Shown here: in pieces, positions 14,582 through 22,152 of the stretch | Position numbering within the stretch: position 1 is the first letter of the stretch | How the letters are laid out: the number at the start of each line of letters is the position of its first letter | NCBI GenBank assembly: GCA_017463105.1 | Contig: JAFTPU010000007.1 | Span: forward strand, 1-34,840 | DNA from: Clostridia bacterium | GTDB lineage: Bacteria > Bacillota > Clostridia > Christensenellales > Borkfalkiaceae | Direction of reading: 5' to 3' | Length of the DNA stretch: 34,840 bases | Notes under the pieces: generated by a model | The model's database searches: none | What the model was told of the DNA's origin: nothing | The model's input: the letters and a program-made list of their open reading frames with translations, nothing else | Program-made: the position numbers and the translations under genes

Positions 14582-14620
14582 TATGTGCCCTAAAAGTCAA
14601 GTAAGCTTTTAGGGCACATA
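14582..14620 (+). repeat. Perfect 15-base inverted repeat after ruvX
   Basis: TATGTGCCCTAAAAG (14582-14596) pairs perfectly with CTTTTAGGGCACATA (14606-14620) around a 9-base loop. Only GTGCTTCTT follows, not a T-run. It could be a weak terminator for ruvX or a protein-binding site upstream of the rpsB promoter. Confidence 0.7.
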
Positions 14621-14686
14621 GTGCTTCTTATGCCCCGAAAAATACGAAAAATTCCAAAAAAAACCGCAAAAAGGCGGTAAAATAGC

Positions 14687-14715
14687 TTGCATTCGCTTGC
14701 TTGATATGGTAAAAT
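14687..14715 (+). promoter_or_regulatory. Promoter of rpsB-tsf
   Basis: TTGCAT (14687-14692), a 17-base spacer and TAAAAT (14710-14715). This leaves a leader of about 110 bases before rpsB, with no recognised regulatory RNA. Confidence 0.65.
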
Positions 14716-14833
14716 AGTATAGCTAAAAATTCACACTCGCTCATTGTGCGTATTCCGTGTCCGTAAAATCTTTCAATGCGGATAAAGTTACGAGCCAACA
14801 CAAGGCGGGGAGGTAAAACGGAGGTTTTGAATT

Positions 14834-15619
14834 ATGGCAGTTATCACTATGAAACAGCTCTTGGAAGCTGGCGTACACTTCGGTCATCAGACGAGAAAGT
14901 GGAATCCCAAAATGAAGAAGTACATCTTCGCGGCAAGAAACGATATTCACATTATCGACTTGCAAGTCACGGCGAACCTCATCGAAGAGGCTTACGCGTT
15001 CGTTTGCGAAAGCGTAAAAGCGGGTAAATCCGTCCTTTTCGTAGGTACGAAGAAACAGGCGCAGGACGCGATCAAAGAAGAAGCGGAAAGATGCGGTCAG
15101 TATTACGTAAATTCCCGTTGGCTCGGCGGTTGCCTTACCAACTTCAAGACGATGAGAAGCCGCGTAGAACGCCTTGAAAAGCTCGAGACTATGGAAGCGA
15201 ACGGCGATTTCGATCTTCTTCCTAAGAAAGAAGTTATGCTCCTCAAGAAGGAAATGGGCAAATTACAGGCAAACCTCGGCGGTATCAAAGCGATGAAGTC
15301 GATGCCCGGCGTTATGTTCGTGGTTGACCCCCACAACGAAGACATCGCGATCAAAGAAGCGAAGAAGCTCGGTATCAAGATCGTTGCGATCACCGATACG
15401 AACTGCGATCCCGACGAGATCGATTACGTTATCCCCGGTAACGACGACGCTATCCGCGCGATCAAGCTTATCTCTTCCGTAATCGCGAACGCGGTTATCG
15501 AAGCAAATCAGGGCGAAGAAGCGCTGATCGCGGCTGAAGAAGAAGCGGCGGCGGAAGAAGTCGCGGCGGAACCCGCTTCCATCGAAGAAGTAGTAGCGGC
15601 GGCGGAAGAAAACGCGTAA
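14834..15619 (+). CDS. rpsB: 30S ribosomal protein S2
   Basis: A 261-residue protein with the S2 hallmarks: [20 protein letters not shown] at the N terminus, [35 protein letters not shown], and a central [20 protein letters not shown] followed by [19 protein letters not shown]. It is part of the small ribosomal subunit and is needed for S1 and mRNA docking in those bacteria that have S1. The length is usual, apart from an Ala/Glu-rich tail of about 35 residues. It is first in the canonical rpsB-tsf pair with its own promoter. Confidence 0.98.
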   Translation: MAVITMKQLLEAGVHFGHQTRKWNPKMKKYIFAARNDIHIIDLQVTANLIEEAYAFVCESVKAGKSVLFVGTKKQAQDAIKEEAERCGQYYVNSRWLGGCLTNFKTMRSRVERLEKLETMEANGDFDLLPKKEVMLLKKEMGKLQANLGGIKAMKSMPGVMFVVDPHNEDIAIKEAKKLGIKIVAITDTNCDPDEIDYVIPGNDDAIRAIKLISSVIANAVIEANQGEEALIAAEEEAAAEEVAAEPASIEEVVAAAEENA

Positions 15620-15631
15620 AGAAAAAACAAC

Positions 15632-15659
15632 GCTCGTCCGATCGTTAAGGTCGGGCGAG
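15632..15659 (+). terminator. Hairpin between rpsB and tsf
   Basis: CTCGTCCGATC (15632-15642) pairs, with two G-U pairs, with GGTCGGGCGAG (15649-15659), and AATTTC follows. With only a weak T-rich tail, it is more likely an attenuator or mRNA-processing hairpin than a full stop. Confidence 0.5.
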
Positions 15660-15694
15660 AATTTCAAAAATAAAGAATAGAGGAGAAAATAATT

Positions 15695-16585
15695 ATGGCA
15701 TTTACCGCAAAAGACGTAATGGCACTCCGCGAAAAGACGGGTGCCGGCGTAATGGACTGCAAAAGAGCATTGACGGACGCTGACGGCGATATGGCGAAAG
15801 CGGCTGATCTGTTGAGAGAAAGAGGCATCGCGAAAGCGGATAAAAAGGCTTCCCGTATCGCGGCGGAAGGTATCGTTGCTTGCTATATCGAAGGCAAAAC
15901 GGGCGTTTTGATCGAGGTCAACTGCGAATCCGACTTCGTTGCAAAGAACCCTCAGTTCTCCGAGATCGCTACGGAAGTTGCGAAAGTTATCGTGAAAGAG
16001 AACCCCGCAAACGTAGAAGCGTTGCTTACCTGCGCTTGCACGGAAGGTACGGTTGAAGAATATTTGAAGAGCAAGATCGCGATCATCGGCGAGAAGATCG
16101 CGGTGAGAAGATTCGTTCGTTACGAATCCGAAGGTTTCCTCGAAAGCTATATCCACCTCGGCGGCAAGCTGGGCGTTATGCTGGATATGGGCGGCGAAGC
16201 GACGGACGCGGCGAAGGAAGTTGCGCACGATATCACGCTTCAGATCGCGTTCACGAAGCCCGCTTATCTTACGAAAGACGAGGTTTCCGCGGACACGCTC
16301 GAAAAGGAAAAGGCAGTGCTCAAGCAACAGGCTATGAACGAAGGCAAGCCCGAAGCGATCGCCGAAAAGATGGTTATGGGCAGAATCAAGAAGTTCTACG
16401 AAGAGAATTGCTTGATGGAACAGGCGTTCATCAAAGACGATTCGAAGAAAGTAAGCGACCTTTTGAAGGGTGCGAACACTTCGATCGCGAAATTTGCGTT
16501 CTTCGTAATGGGCGAAGGTCTTGAAAAGAAGAGCGAAGATTTGAGCGAAGAAGTCGCGAAACAAGTAGCTGCAATGAAAAACTAA
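15695..16585 (+). CDS. tsf: Elongation factor Ts
   Basis: A 296-residue protein and the nucleotide exchange factor for EF-Tu. The start MAFTAKDVMALREKTGAGVMDCKRAL carries the family signature (L-R-x-x-T-G-A-G-x-x-D-x-K-x-A-L), which comes from the UBA-like N-terminal domain. VLIEVNCESDFVAKN is the second signature, in the core domain. The length is normal. It follows rpsB with a GAGGAG site. A strong terminator follows it, so pyrH is not in this transcript, unlike in many Firmicutes. Confidence 0.98.
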   Translation: MAFTAKDVMALREKTGAGVMDCKRALTDADGDMAKAADLLRERGIAKADKKASRIAAEGIVACYIEGKTGVLIEVNCESDFVAKNPQFSEIATEVAKVIVKENPANVEALLTCACTEGTVEEYLKSKIAIIGEKIAVRRFVRYESEGFLESYIHLGGKLGVMLDMGGEATDAAKEVAHDITLQIAFTKPAYLTKDEVSADTLEKEKAVLKQQAMNEGKPEAIAEKMVMGRIKKFYEENCLMEQAFIKDDSKKVSDLLKGANTSIAKFAFFVMGEGLEKKSEDLSEEVAKQVAAMKN

Positions 16586-16602
16586 GTTTTGAATAAAACT
16601 CT

Positions 16603-16641
16603 CGCCCCTGCGGACAACCCCGCAGGGGCGATTGAATTTTT
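16603..16641. terminator. Strong terminator of tsf, also usable by the convergent XRE gene
   Basis: CGCCCCTGCGG (16603-16613) pairs perfectly with CCGCAGGGGCG (16620-16630) around 6 bases; the tail ATTGAATTTTT follows on the plus strand. The XRE gene's stop codon lies in that tail. Confidence 0.85.
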
Positions 16642-16858
16642 AATAGCTGTCTACGATTCCTAAAAAATAATCTGCGGAAATGTTATAAGCGAGGGCAATT
16701 TGCTTTAATAGGTCATAACTGGGTTTGGCTTTCCCTTTTAACCATTCGCACACTTGGCTTTGCTTTACACCGACGTTTTCCGCGAAAGCTGTTTGCGATA
16801 ATCTGTTTTCCTGTAGGAATTCTCTTAATATCTCTTTAAATTCTGCGTCATTTTTCAT
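16640..16858 (-). CDS. Small XRE-family helix-turn-helix repressor
   Basis: A 72-residue protein. The HTH reads LSQTAFAENVGVKQSQVCEWL, followed by KPSYDLLKQIALAYNISADYFLG, the usual Cro/CI-type end; no sensor domain is present. It is divergent from the BspA-like lipoprotein gene, and two 16-base palindromes lie between them, so it is likely an autorepressor that also controls the lipoprotein gene (inference). It resembles the XRE protein at 1065-1268 in size, ending and gene layout, but the two differ clearly in sequence. It has no ribosome site, and its TATAAT is 6 bases before ATG. Confidence 0.9.
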   Translation of the reverse strand: MKNDAEFKEILREFLQENRLSQTAFAENVGVKQSQVCEWLKGKAKPSYDLLKQIALAYNISADYFLGIVDSY

Positions 16859-16864
16859 AACTCT

Positions 16865-16870
16865 ATTATA
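16865..16870 (-). promoter_or_regulatory. -10 element of the second XRE gene, leaderless geometry
   Basis: TATAAT on the minus strand ends 6 bases before the ATG at 16858. The first operator overlaps it. No good -35 box is visible. Confidence 0.6.
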
Positions 16871-16913
16871 TAGAATATTCTATTAAAAACGAAAATATAT
16901 AGAAAATTCTATA
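16869..16913. promoter_or_regulatory. Two operators for the XRE repressor
   Basis: TATAGAA-NN-TTCTATW occurs twice, at 16869-16884 and 16898-16913, with centres 29 bases apart. The first overlaps the -10 box of the XRE gene; the second lies just upstream of the -35 box of the lipoprotein gene. Binding by the adjacent XRE protein is inference. Confidence 0.75.
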
Positions 16914-16920
16914 ATTCCGA

Positions 16921-16949
16921 TTGACATTTTGCGAATAGTTTGGTATAGT
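16921..16949 (+). promoter_or_regulatory. Promoter of the BspA-like lipoprotein gene
   Basis: TTGACA (16921-16926), a 17-base spacer and TATAGT (16944-16949), directly downstream of the second operator. Confidence 0.8.
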
Positions 16950-16996
16950 AATTATATAATTTTAATAAACAAGATATTCAAAATTCGGAGGCGAAT

Positions 16997-18961
16997 ATGA
17001 AGGTCAAAAAGCATATATTATCGATATTGGCGCTTTTAATGACGGCTGCCTGTGCGTTCGGTGTGGCGGGCTGTAACAAAGAAAGCGGAAGTAAGGACAA
17101 ATCGGGTGATTCGCAACAGGAGCAGGGCGGGAATGAAGATATTTCCGATTCCTCGGAAAGTGCGGACGAGAAAACCGATGCGGAAGATAGTACCGATTCG
17201 GAGGGCGATGAGCAAGAGCACGTACATAGCTATATTCTTAAAGTGGCGGAAAAAAAATATTTGAAATCGGAAGCGACCTGTACGGATAAAGCGGTTTATT
17301 ATAAATCTTGCAAATGCGAAGAGGCAGGCGAAGACACATTCGAATACGGCGAGGCTTTGGGACATATCGAGGACGCGCCCGTTTGCGAGCGTTGTCGGGT
17401 AAAAGTGTACAGCGACGGTCTGGAATATACGCTCAGCAATGACAAAACGTATTATGCGGTCACGGGAATCGGCAATTGCGAGGATCCGGATATAATCATA
17501 CCCCAAAAGTGCGACGGTTTGCCTGTGACGGCGGTCGGCGGCGAGGCTTTTAAATTTTGCCGTAATTTAACGAGCGTAACGATCCCGGATAGTGTGACTT
17601 CGATCGGTAAAGACGCGTTTTATTATTGCGACGCTTTGACGAGCGTAACGCTCGGAAAAAATGTGATGACCGTCGGGGATTATGCCTTTGCGCTTTGTAC
17701 TAAATTAACGGACGTATATTATAGGGGAGATATAGTGAGTTGGTGTGGCGTTTCTTTCGGTGATATGCAAGCCAATCCTTTGTATTATGCGGAAAAGCTA
17801 TATATCGATGACGAGCAGGTAAGCGAAATCGTTGTGCCCGACGGTGTAACGGAGGTCAAAGCATACGCGTTTTATGGTTGTGATGGCTTGATAAGCGTAA
17901 CAATGGAAAACAGCGTGATTTTTATTGGGGAAAATGCATTCCGTGATTGTGTTGATTTGGAACGCGTGGTTTTTTCTCAAAATACAACTTTTATCGGGGA
18001 AGCGGCTTTTTTGGGTTGCAGTAGCTTAACGAGTGTTGCAATCCCCCAAGGGGTTGGGTCGGTGTTGAATTCTACATTTAGCGGTTGCAGTAGTTTGACG
18101 AGAGTGGACTTATCCGAAGGCATAGCTTCTATCGGGGAATCTGCTTTTAGAGGGTGTGGCAAATTGACGAGCGTTATTGTTCCCGCGAGCGTAACCTTTA
18201 TCGGTAAGGCGGCGTTTGGAGATTGTGGCAGTTTGGAAAGTATCACGCTTCCGTTTGTGGGTGGGAGCGCGACGGCAAACTTGGAAAACTCCGTGTTTGG
18301 ATGGATTTTTGGGTGTGCGATCACTACAAGTCTGAATTCGGCGATAGAAGAGGCGACCTATCAATATATGGATTTGGAAAGTTCGCCTAAGAAGTATTAC
18401 TACTACTATATTCCCGCGAGTTTGAGATCGGTAACGCTTACCAATGAAACGTCTCTTGCGGATTATGCATTTTGGAATTGTGCGAATTTAACAAGTATTA
18501 CGTTGTCCGAGAAAACGGTTTCCATCGGAGAATGCGCCTTCCTCAATTGTAGTAATCTGATAACTTTTGAACTCCCCCAAAGCGTGACTTCTCTCGGCGC
18601 AAATTCTGCGTTTAATAATTGTAGCAGCCTGACGAGCATCGCGATTCCCGAAGGTGTGGAAACGATCGGACCTTCCACGTTCAGCGATTGCGGCGGATTG
18701 TTGAGCGTTACGCTTCCCGAAAGTCTAACCGTTATCGGCAATTATGCGTTTAAGAAGTGTGAAAATTTGACGAGCATAACGATCGGAAAAGGGGTAACGA
18801 ATATCGGAATCCGTGCGTTTATTGATTGCGTGGATCTGACGTCGATTCGATACGAGGGCACGATCGAGGAATGGAATTTGATTGAAAAAGGGAATGAATG
18901 GAATGATAATATTTCCGCAACCGAGATCATTTGCTCGGATGGGACGGTAACTTTGGAATAA
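16997..18961 (+). CDS. BspA-like leucine-rich repeat (LRR_5) lipoprotein
   Basis: A 654-residue lipoprotein (lipobox VAGC near residue 26). After an acidic Ser/Glu/Asp linker comes a Cys-containing segment (CTDKAVYYKSCKCEEAG, then CERC) typical of these proteins. From about residue 165 to 630 run many LRR_5 (Treponema-type) repeats, for example FKFCRNLTSVTIPDSVTSIG and FSGCSSLTRVDLSEGIASIG, and the usual end with a GTIEEW block and CSDGTV. Such proteins sit on the cell surface and in some species bind host or bacterial partners; the ligand here is unknown. It lies between tsf and pyrH under the divergent XRE gene with its own promoter and terminator, so it looks like an inserted unit. Confidence 0.92.
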   Translation: MKVKKHILSILALLMTAACAFGVAGCNKESGSKDKSGDSQQEQGGNEDISDSSESADEKTDAEDSTDSEGDEQEHVHSYILKVAEKKYLKSEATCTDKAVYYKSCKCEEAGEDTFEYGEALGHIEDAPVCERCRVKVYSDGLEYTLSNDKTYYAVTGIGNCEDPDIIIPQKCDGLPVTAVGGEAFKFCRNLTSVTIPDSVTSIGKDAFYYCDALTSVTLGKNVMTVGDYAFALCTKLTDVYYRGDIVSWCGVSFGDMQANPLYYAEKLYIDDEQVSEIVVPDGVTEVKAYAFYGCDGLISVTMENSVIFIGENAFRDCVDLERVVFSQNTTFIGEAAFLGCSSLTSVAIPQGVGSVLNSTFSGCSSLTRVDLSEGIASIGESAFRGCGKLTSVIVPASVTFIGKAAFGDCGSLESITLPFVGGSATANLENSVFGWIFGCAITTSLNSAIEEATYQYMDLESSPKKYYYYYIPASLRSVTLTNETSLADYAFWNCANLTSITLSEKTVSIGECAFLNCSNLITFELPQSVTSLGANSAFNNCSSLTSIAIPEGVETIGPSTFSDCGGLLSVTLPESLTVIGNYAFKKCENLTSITIGKGVTNIGIRAFIDCVDLTSIRYEGTIEEWNLIEKGNEWNDNISATEIICSDGTVTLE

Positions 18962-18981
18962 CAATAAAATCAAAAACAACA

Positions 18982-19013
18982 CGCAAAAAACACCCTTTGG
19001 GGTGTTTTTTGCG
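18982..19013 (+). terminator. Terminator of the BspA-like gene
   Basis: CGCAAAAAACACCC (18982-18995) pairs perfectly with GGGTGTTTTTTGCG (19000-19013) around 4 bases, with a T-run in the 3' arm. Confidence 0.9.
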
Positions 19014-19095
19014 TTTGCTGAGGTATTTTACAAAAAACTTCGTATTTTTGCTAAATTTTTTCGTTCATTGTATAGCTTTCTTGCGCGAAATATGG

Positions 19096-19101
19096 TATAA
19101 T
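19096..19101 (+). promoter_or_regulatory. -10 element upstream of pyrH
   Basis: TATAAT preceded by TATGG; no good -35 box is found at 16-18 bases. It implies a pyrH leader of about 78 bases. An ATG lies 7 bases after it and could open a short upstream frame. Confidence 0.55.
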
Positions 19102-19185
19102 AGTTAAAATGAATGATTGCGGGCTTTTATACGGCGCGAAAACGCCGCCCAAAACACGCAAGACACTTAAGGAGGAATCGCAAAA

Positions 19186-19893
19186 ATGCAACCTATTTAC
19201 AAGAGAGTGCTGTTAAAGCTGTCGGGGGAAGCGCTTGCGGGCGATCAGCGTTTCGGTCTTAATCACGAAGTGATCGCGCCCGTCGTGGAACAAATCGTCG
19301 AATTGCACAATATGGGCGTGCAGGTCGGTCTGGTCATCGGCGGGGGAAATTTCTGGCGCGGCAGACAGGGCACGAATATGGACAGGACTACCGCCGACCA
19401 TATGGGTATGCTCGCCACGGTCATGAACTCGCTGGCGATGATGGACGCGATCGAACAGCGCGGCGTGCCCGTGCGCGTGCAGACGGCATTGGATATGGTC
19501 TCGCTTGCAGAACCGTTTATCCTGCGCAAGGCGTTACGCCATTTCGAGCAGGGACGGATCGTTATTTTCGCCTGCGGAACGGGCAATCCCTATTGCTCGA
19601 CGGATACGGCGGCGGCGCTTCGGGCGTGCGAGATCGACGCGGATATCTTGCTTATGGCAAAGAACGTGGACGGCATTTACGATTCCGACCCCAAAACCAA
19701 TCCCAACGCGAAAAAATACGAGAGTCTGCGTTATGCGGACATTATCAATCAGGGCTTGAAGGTGATCGACTTCACAGCGGCGACGATGTGTATGGAGAAC
19801 AATGTGCCCACGCTCGCGTTCGGTTTGAACGAGGAAAATTCGATCGTGCGCGCGGTGTGCGGAGAAAGTTTGGGAACGATCATTAAGGTTTAA
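19186..19893 (+). CDS. pyrH: UMP kinase
   Basis: A 235-residue cytoplasmic enzyme that phosphorylates UMP to UDP in pyrimidine synthesis. It belongs to the bacterial amino acid kinase-fold type, usually a hexamer regulated by UTP and GTP. The visible motifs are KRVLLKLSGEAL, VIGGGNFWRG, DHMGMLATVMNSLAM, CGTGNPYCSTDTAAALRA, and KNVDGIYDSDPKTNPNAKKY. The length is normal. TAAGGAGG provides the ribosome site. It opens the pyrH-frr-uppS-cdsA-dxr run with its own -10 element. Confidence 0.97.
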   Translation: MQPIYKRVLLKLSGEALAGDQRFGLNHEVIAPVVEQIVELHNMGVQVGLVIGGGNFWRGRQGTNMDRTTADHMGMLATVMNSLAMMDAIEQRGVPVRVQTALDMVSLAEPFILRKALRHFEQGRIVIFACGTGNPYCSTDTAAALRACEIDADILLMAKNVDGIYDSDPKTNPNAKKYESLRYADIINQGLKVIDFTAATMCMENNVPTLAFGLNEENSIVRAVCGESLGTIIKV

Positions 19894-19929
19894 AACAGTA
19901 TAAAAATAACAGAAAAAGGAGATAAAAAA

Positions 19930-20502
19930 ATGATTGAAAACGAAAAGATCGAAGAGATGATGTTGGAATTGGAAGAAAAGGCGGAAAATTCCATTCGCGC
20001 TTTGGAGAACGATTACGGTGCGATCCGTACGGGCAGAGCGAACCCGCATATTTTGGACAGATTGGAAGTGGAAGCGTACGGCGGTATGAGCAAGCTGATC
20101 GAGCTGGGCAACGTTTCGGCGTTGGACGCGAAGTGCTTGCAGATCAATCTTTGGGATAAGTCGCTTTTGAAAGCAGTCGAGAAGGCGATCTTGCAGTCGA
20201 ACATCGGTTTAACGCCGACGAACGACGGCAACGTGATCCGTTTGGTGTTCCCCGACATGACGGAGGAGAGAAGAAAAGAGCTTGTAAAGCAAGCGAAGAA
20301 AATGGGCGAGGAAACGAAGGTTGCCGTGAGAAATCACCGTCGCGAGGGCATGGACGTGATCAAGAAGATGAAGACGGCGAAGGAGCTGTCCGAGGACGAG
20401 GCGTCGGCTTGCGAGGCGGACGTTGAAAAGACGATCTCGGAATATATGAGCAAATTGGAAACGATCATTTCCGCAAAAGAAAAAGATTTGATGTCTATAT
20501 AA
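19930..20502 (+). CDS. frr: Ribosome recycling factor
   Basis: A 190-residue protein that splits the post-termination ribosome together with EF-G. The motifs are GAIRTGRANPHILDRLEVEAYG near the N terminus, INLWDKSLLKAVEKAI, NDGNVIRLVFPDMTEERRKEL and a basic VAVRNHRREGMDVIKKMK. The length and the three-helix plus small-domain layout are usual. It starts 36 bases after pyrH with an AAGGAG site. Confidence 0.97.
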   Translation: MIENEKIEEMMLELEEKAENSIRALENDYGAIRTGRANPHILDRLEVEAYGGMSKLIELGNVSALDAKCLQINLWDKSLLKAVEKAILQSNIGLTPTNDGNVIRLVFPDMTEERRKELVKQAKKMGEETKVAVRNHRREGMDVIKKMKTAKELSEDEASACEADVEKTISEYMSKLETIISAKEKDLMSI

Positions 20503-20505
20503 GTC

Positions 20506-21222
20506 ATGGGCGGGAATAAAATAAAAGAGGGGACGAATATCCCCGCGCATATAGCGATCATCATGGACGGGAACGGGCGTTGGGCGAAGAAGCGGCTGAT
20601 GCCCCGTTCTTTCGGTCACAGGCAAGGTATGGAGCGCATGGTCGGATTGATGGAGCACGCGTTCGACGTCGGCGTTTCGTACGTTACCGTTTACGCGTTA
20701 TCCACGGAAAACCTCAAGCGTCCGAAAGAGGAGCTGGAGGGGTTGTATAACCTTATCCGCAAGCATTTCACCGAGTACATGGGTAGGGTGTGCGCCCGCG
20801 GCGTGCGTCTGCGCGTGATCGGGGATATTTCGTTGCTGCCCGAGGACGTGCAGGAGGTTTTGCGCGATTCGGAAGCCAAAACGGCGTGTTACGAGGGCAA
20901 GGGGATCAATATCGCGCTTTGCTACGGCGGGCGCGCGGAGATCGTTCGTGCGGCGAATCTTGCGATCGAAAGGGGCGAGGCGGTAACGGAGGAAAGCTTC
21001 GATTCGCTTATGTATACGGGCGGGCAGCCCGATCCCGATCTGATCATACGTACGGGCAAGGAAGTGCGATTATCGAACTTTTTATTATGGCAAGCGGCGT
21101 ATGCGGAGCTGTATTTTTCCGACAAGATGTTCCCCGAATTTTCCGATCGCGATCTCGACAAAGCGATCGTGTGGTTTTCGGGCAGGACGCGGCGGTTCGG
21201 CAAAACGGACGAACAATTATAA
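20506..21222 (+). CDS. uppS: Undecaprenyl diphosphate synthase (cis-prenyltransferase)
   Basis: A 238-residue enzyme that condenses isopentenyl diphosphate units onto farnesyl diphosphate to give the C55 lipid carrier for cell wall synthesis. The diagnostic IAIIMDGNGRWAKKR (catalytic Asp), FGHRQGMERM, YALSTENLKRP, ALCYGGRAEI and the C-terminal DLIIRTGKEVRLSNFLLWQ with AYAELYF are all present. The start is 3 bases after the frr stop and has no strong ribosome site, so translation is probably coupled. Confidence 0.97.
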   Translation: MGGNKIKEGTNIPAHIAIIMDGNGRWAKKRLMPRSFGHRQGMERMVGLMEHAFDVGVSYVTVYALSTENLKRPKEELEGLYNLIRKHFTEYMGRVCARGVRLRVIGDISLLPEDVQEVLRDSEAKTACYEGKGINIALCYGGRAEIVRAANLAIERGEAVTEESFDSLMYTGGQPDPDLIIRTGKEVRLSNFLLWQAAYAELYFSDKMFPEFSDRDLDKAIVWFSGRTRRFGKTDEQL

Positions 21223-21240
21223 AACACAGGCAAAAGAATT

Positions 21241-22134
21241 ATGAAAACACGACTTATTTCAGGGACATGTTACGTGGCGATTTTGATCGCCTTTTACCTG
21301 CTTAAAATTTTCGTGCACGATCTGTGCTTCGACGTGCTGATCTATGCGTTCGCGTTGATCGGTACGTTTGAAATGCTCCGCGCCGTACAGGACAAAACCA
21401 CCAAAGCCGAACGCGGTATCGTGTTCGCGTTTGCGGTCGTCTCTATCCCTCTTTGCGCCGTTGCCGAGCATTATTTTTCTTATGGCTTGCATTGGGTGAC
21501 GATCTGCTTTTTCGTAATGGCGGTCGCGCTCGTGTGTCTGCTCGTGATCCGTCACGAGGAGACCTCGCTCGAAAGCTTGGGGCTTTCCTTCCTTTCGGCT
21601 GTATATCCCGTGCTTTTGCTCTGTCTTCTCGTGCAAGCGAACCACGTGCCTAAATTGCCCGCATTTTCTTCGATCGCGTTCAATTCCGATCTTTTGATCC
21701 TCTTTATTTTCGTCGTTTCGCCCTTTGCGGATACGTTTGCGTATCTTTTCGGGCGGTGCCTGAAAAAGTATTTCCCGCGTAAGTTTGCGCCCGTGATCAG
21801 CCCCAACAAGACGGTGGTCGGCGCGATCGGCGGGCTCGTCGGCGGCTTGATCGGCGCGGCGATCCTGTATTTCGCGTATAACGCGGTCGTCGGGAGCTTC
21901 GAAAATATGGGCTTTTGGCTGACGGTATATCTTCTGATCGGCTTGTTTGCGGCGGCGGCGACGGAGTTCGGCGACCTCGTCGAAAGCTGTATCAAACGCA
22001 AATTGGGGCTTAAGGATATGGGCAAGATCATGCCCGGGCACGGCGGTGTGCTCGATCGGATCGACGGCACGTTGTTCGCCGCGATGGTCGTGTATCTTGC
22101 GTTCGCCGCGGTGCGTATGCTGTTGGCGCCGTAA
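21241..22134 (+). CDS. cdsA: Phosphatidate cytidylyltransferase (CDP-diglyceride synthase)
   Basis: A 297-residue membrane enzyme with about eight TM segments that makes CDP-diacylglycerol from phosphatidic acid and CTP. The family signature is complete near the C terminus: SCIKRKLGLKDMGKIMPGHG followed by GVLDRIDG. SPNKTVVGAIGGLVGG is the earlier conserved block. The ribosome site is weak. It is followed closely by dxr, the usual Firmicutes order. Confidence 0.95.
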   Translation: MKTRLISGTCYVAILIAFYLLKIFVHDLCFDVLIYAFALIGTFEMLRAVQDKTTKAERGIVFAFAVVSIPLCAVAEHYFSYGLHWVTICFFVMAVALVCLLVIRHEETSLESLGLSFLSAVYPVLLLCLLVQANHVPKLPAFSSIAFNSDLLILFIFVVSPFADTFAYLFGRCLKKYFPRKFAPVISPNKTVVGAIGGLVGGLIGAAILYFAYNAVVGSFENMGFWLTVYLLIGLFAAAATEFGDLVESCIKRKLGLKDMGKIMPGHGGVLDRIDGTLFAAMVVYLAFAAVRMLLAP

Positions 22135-22152
22135 GGAACGGAGGTCGTACGT

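Noticed and set aside
15263-16564. 433-codon minus-strand frame across rpsB and tsf
   Set aside because: It is antisense to two unmistakable housekeeping genes.
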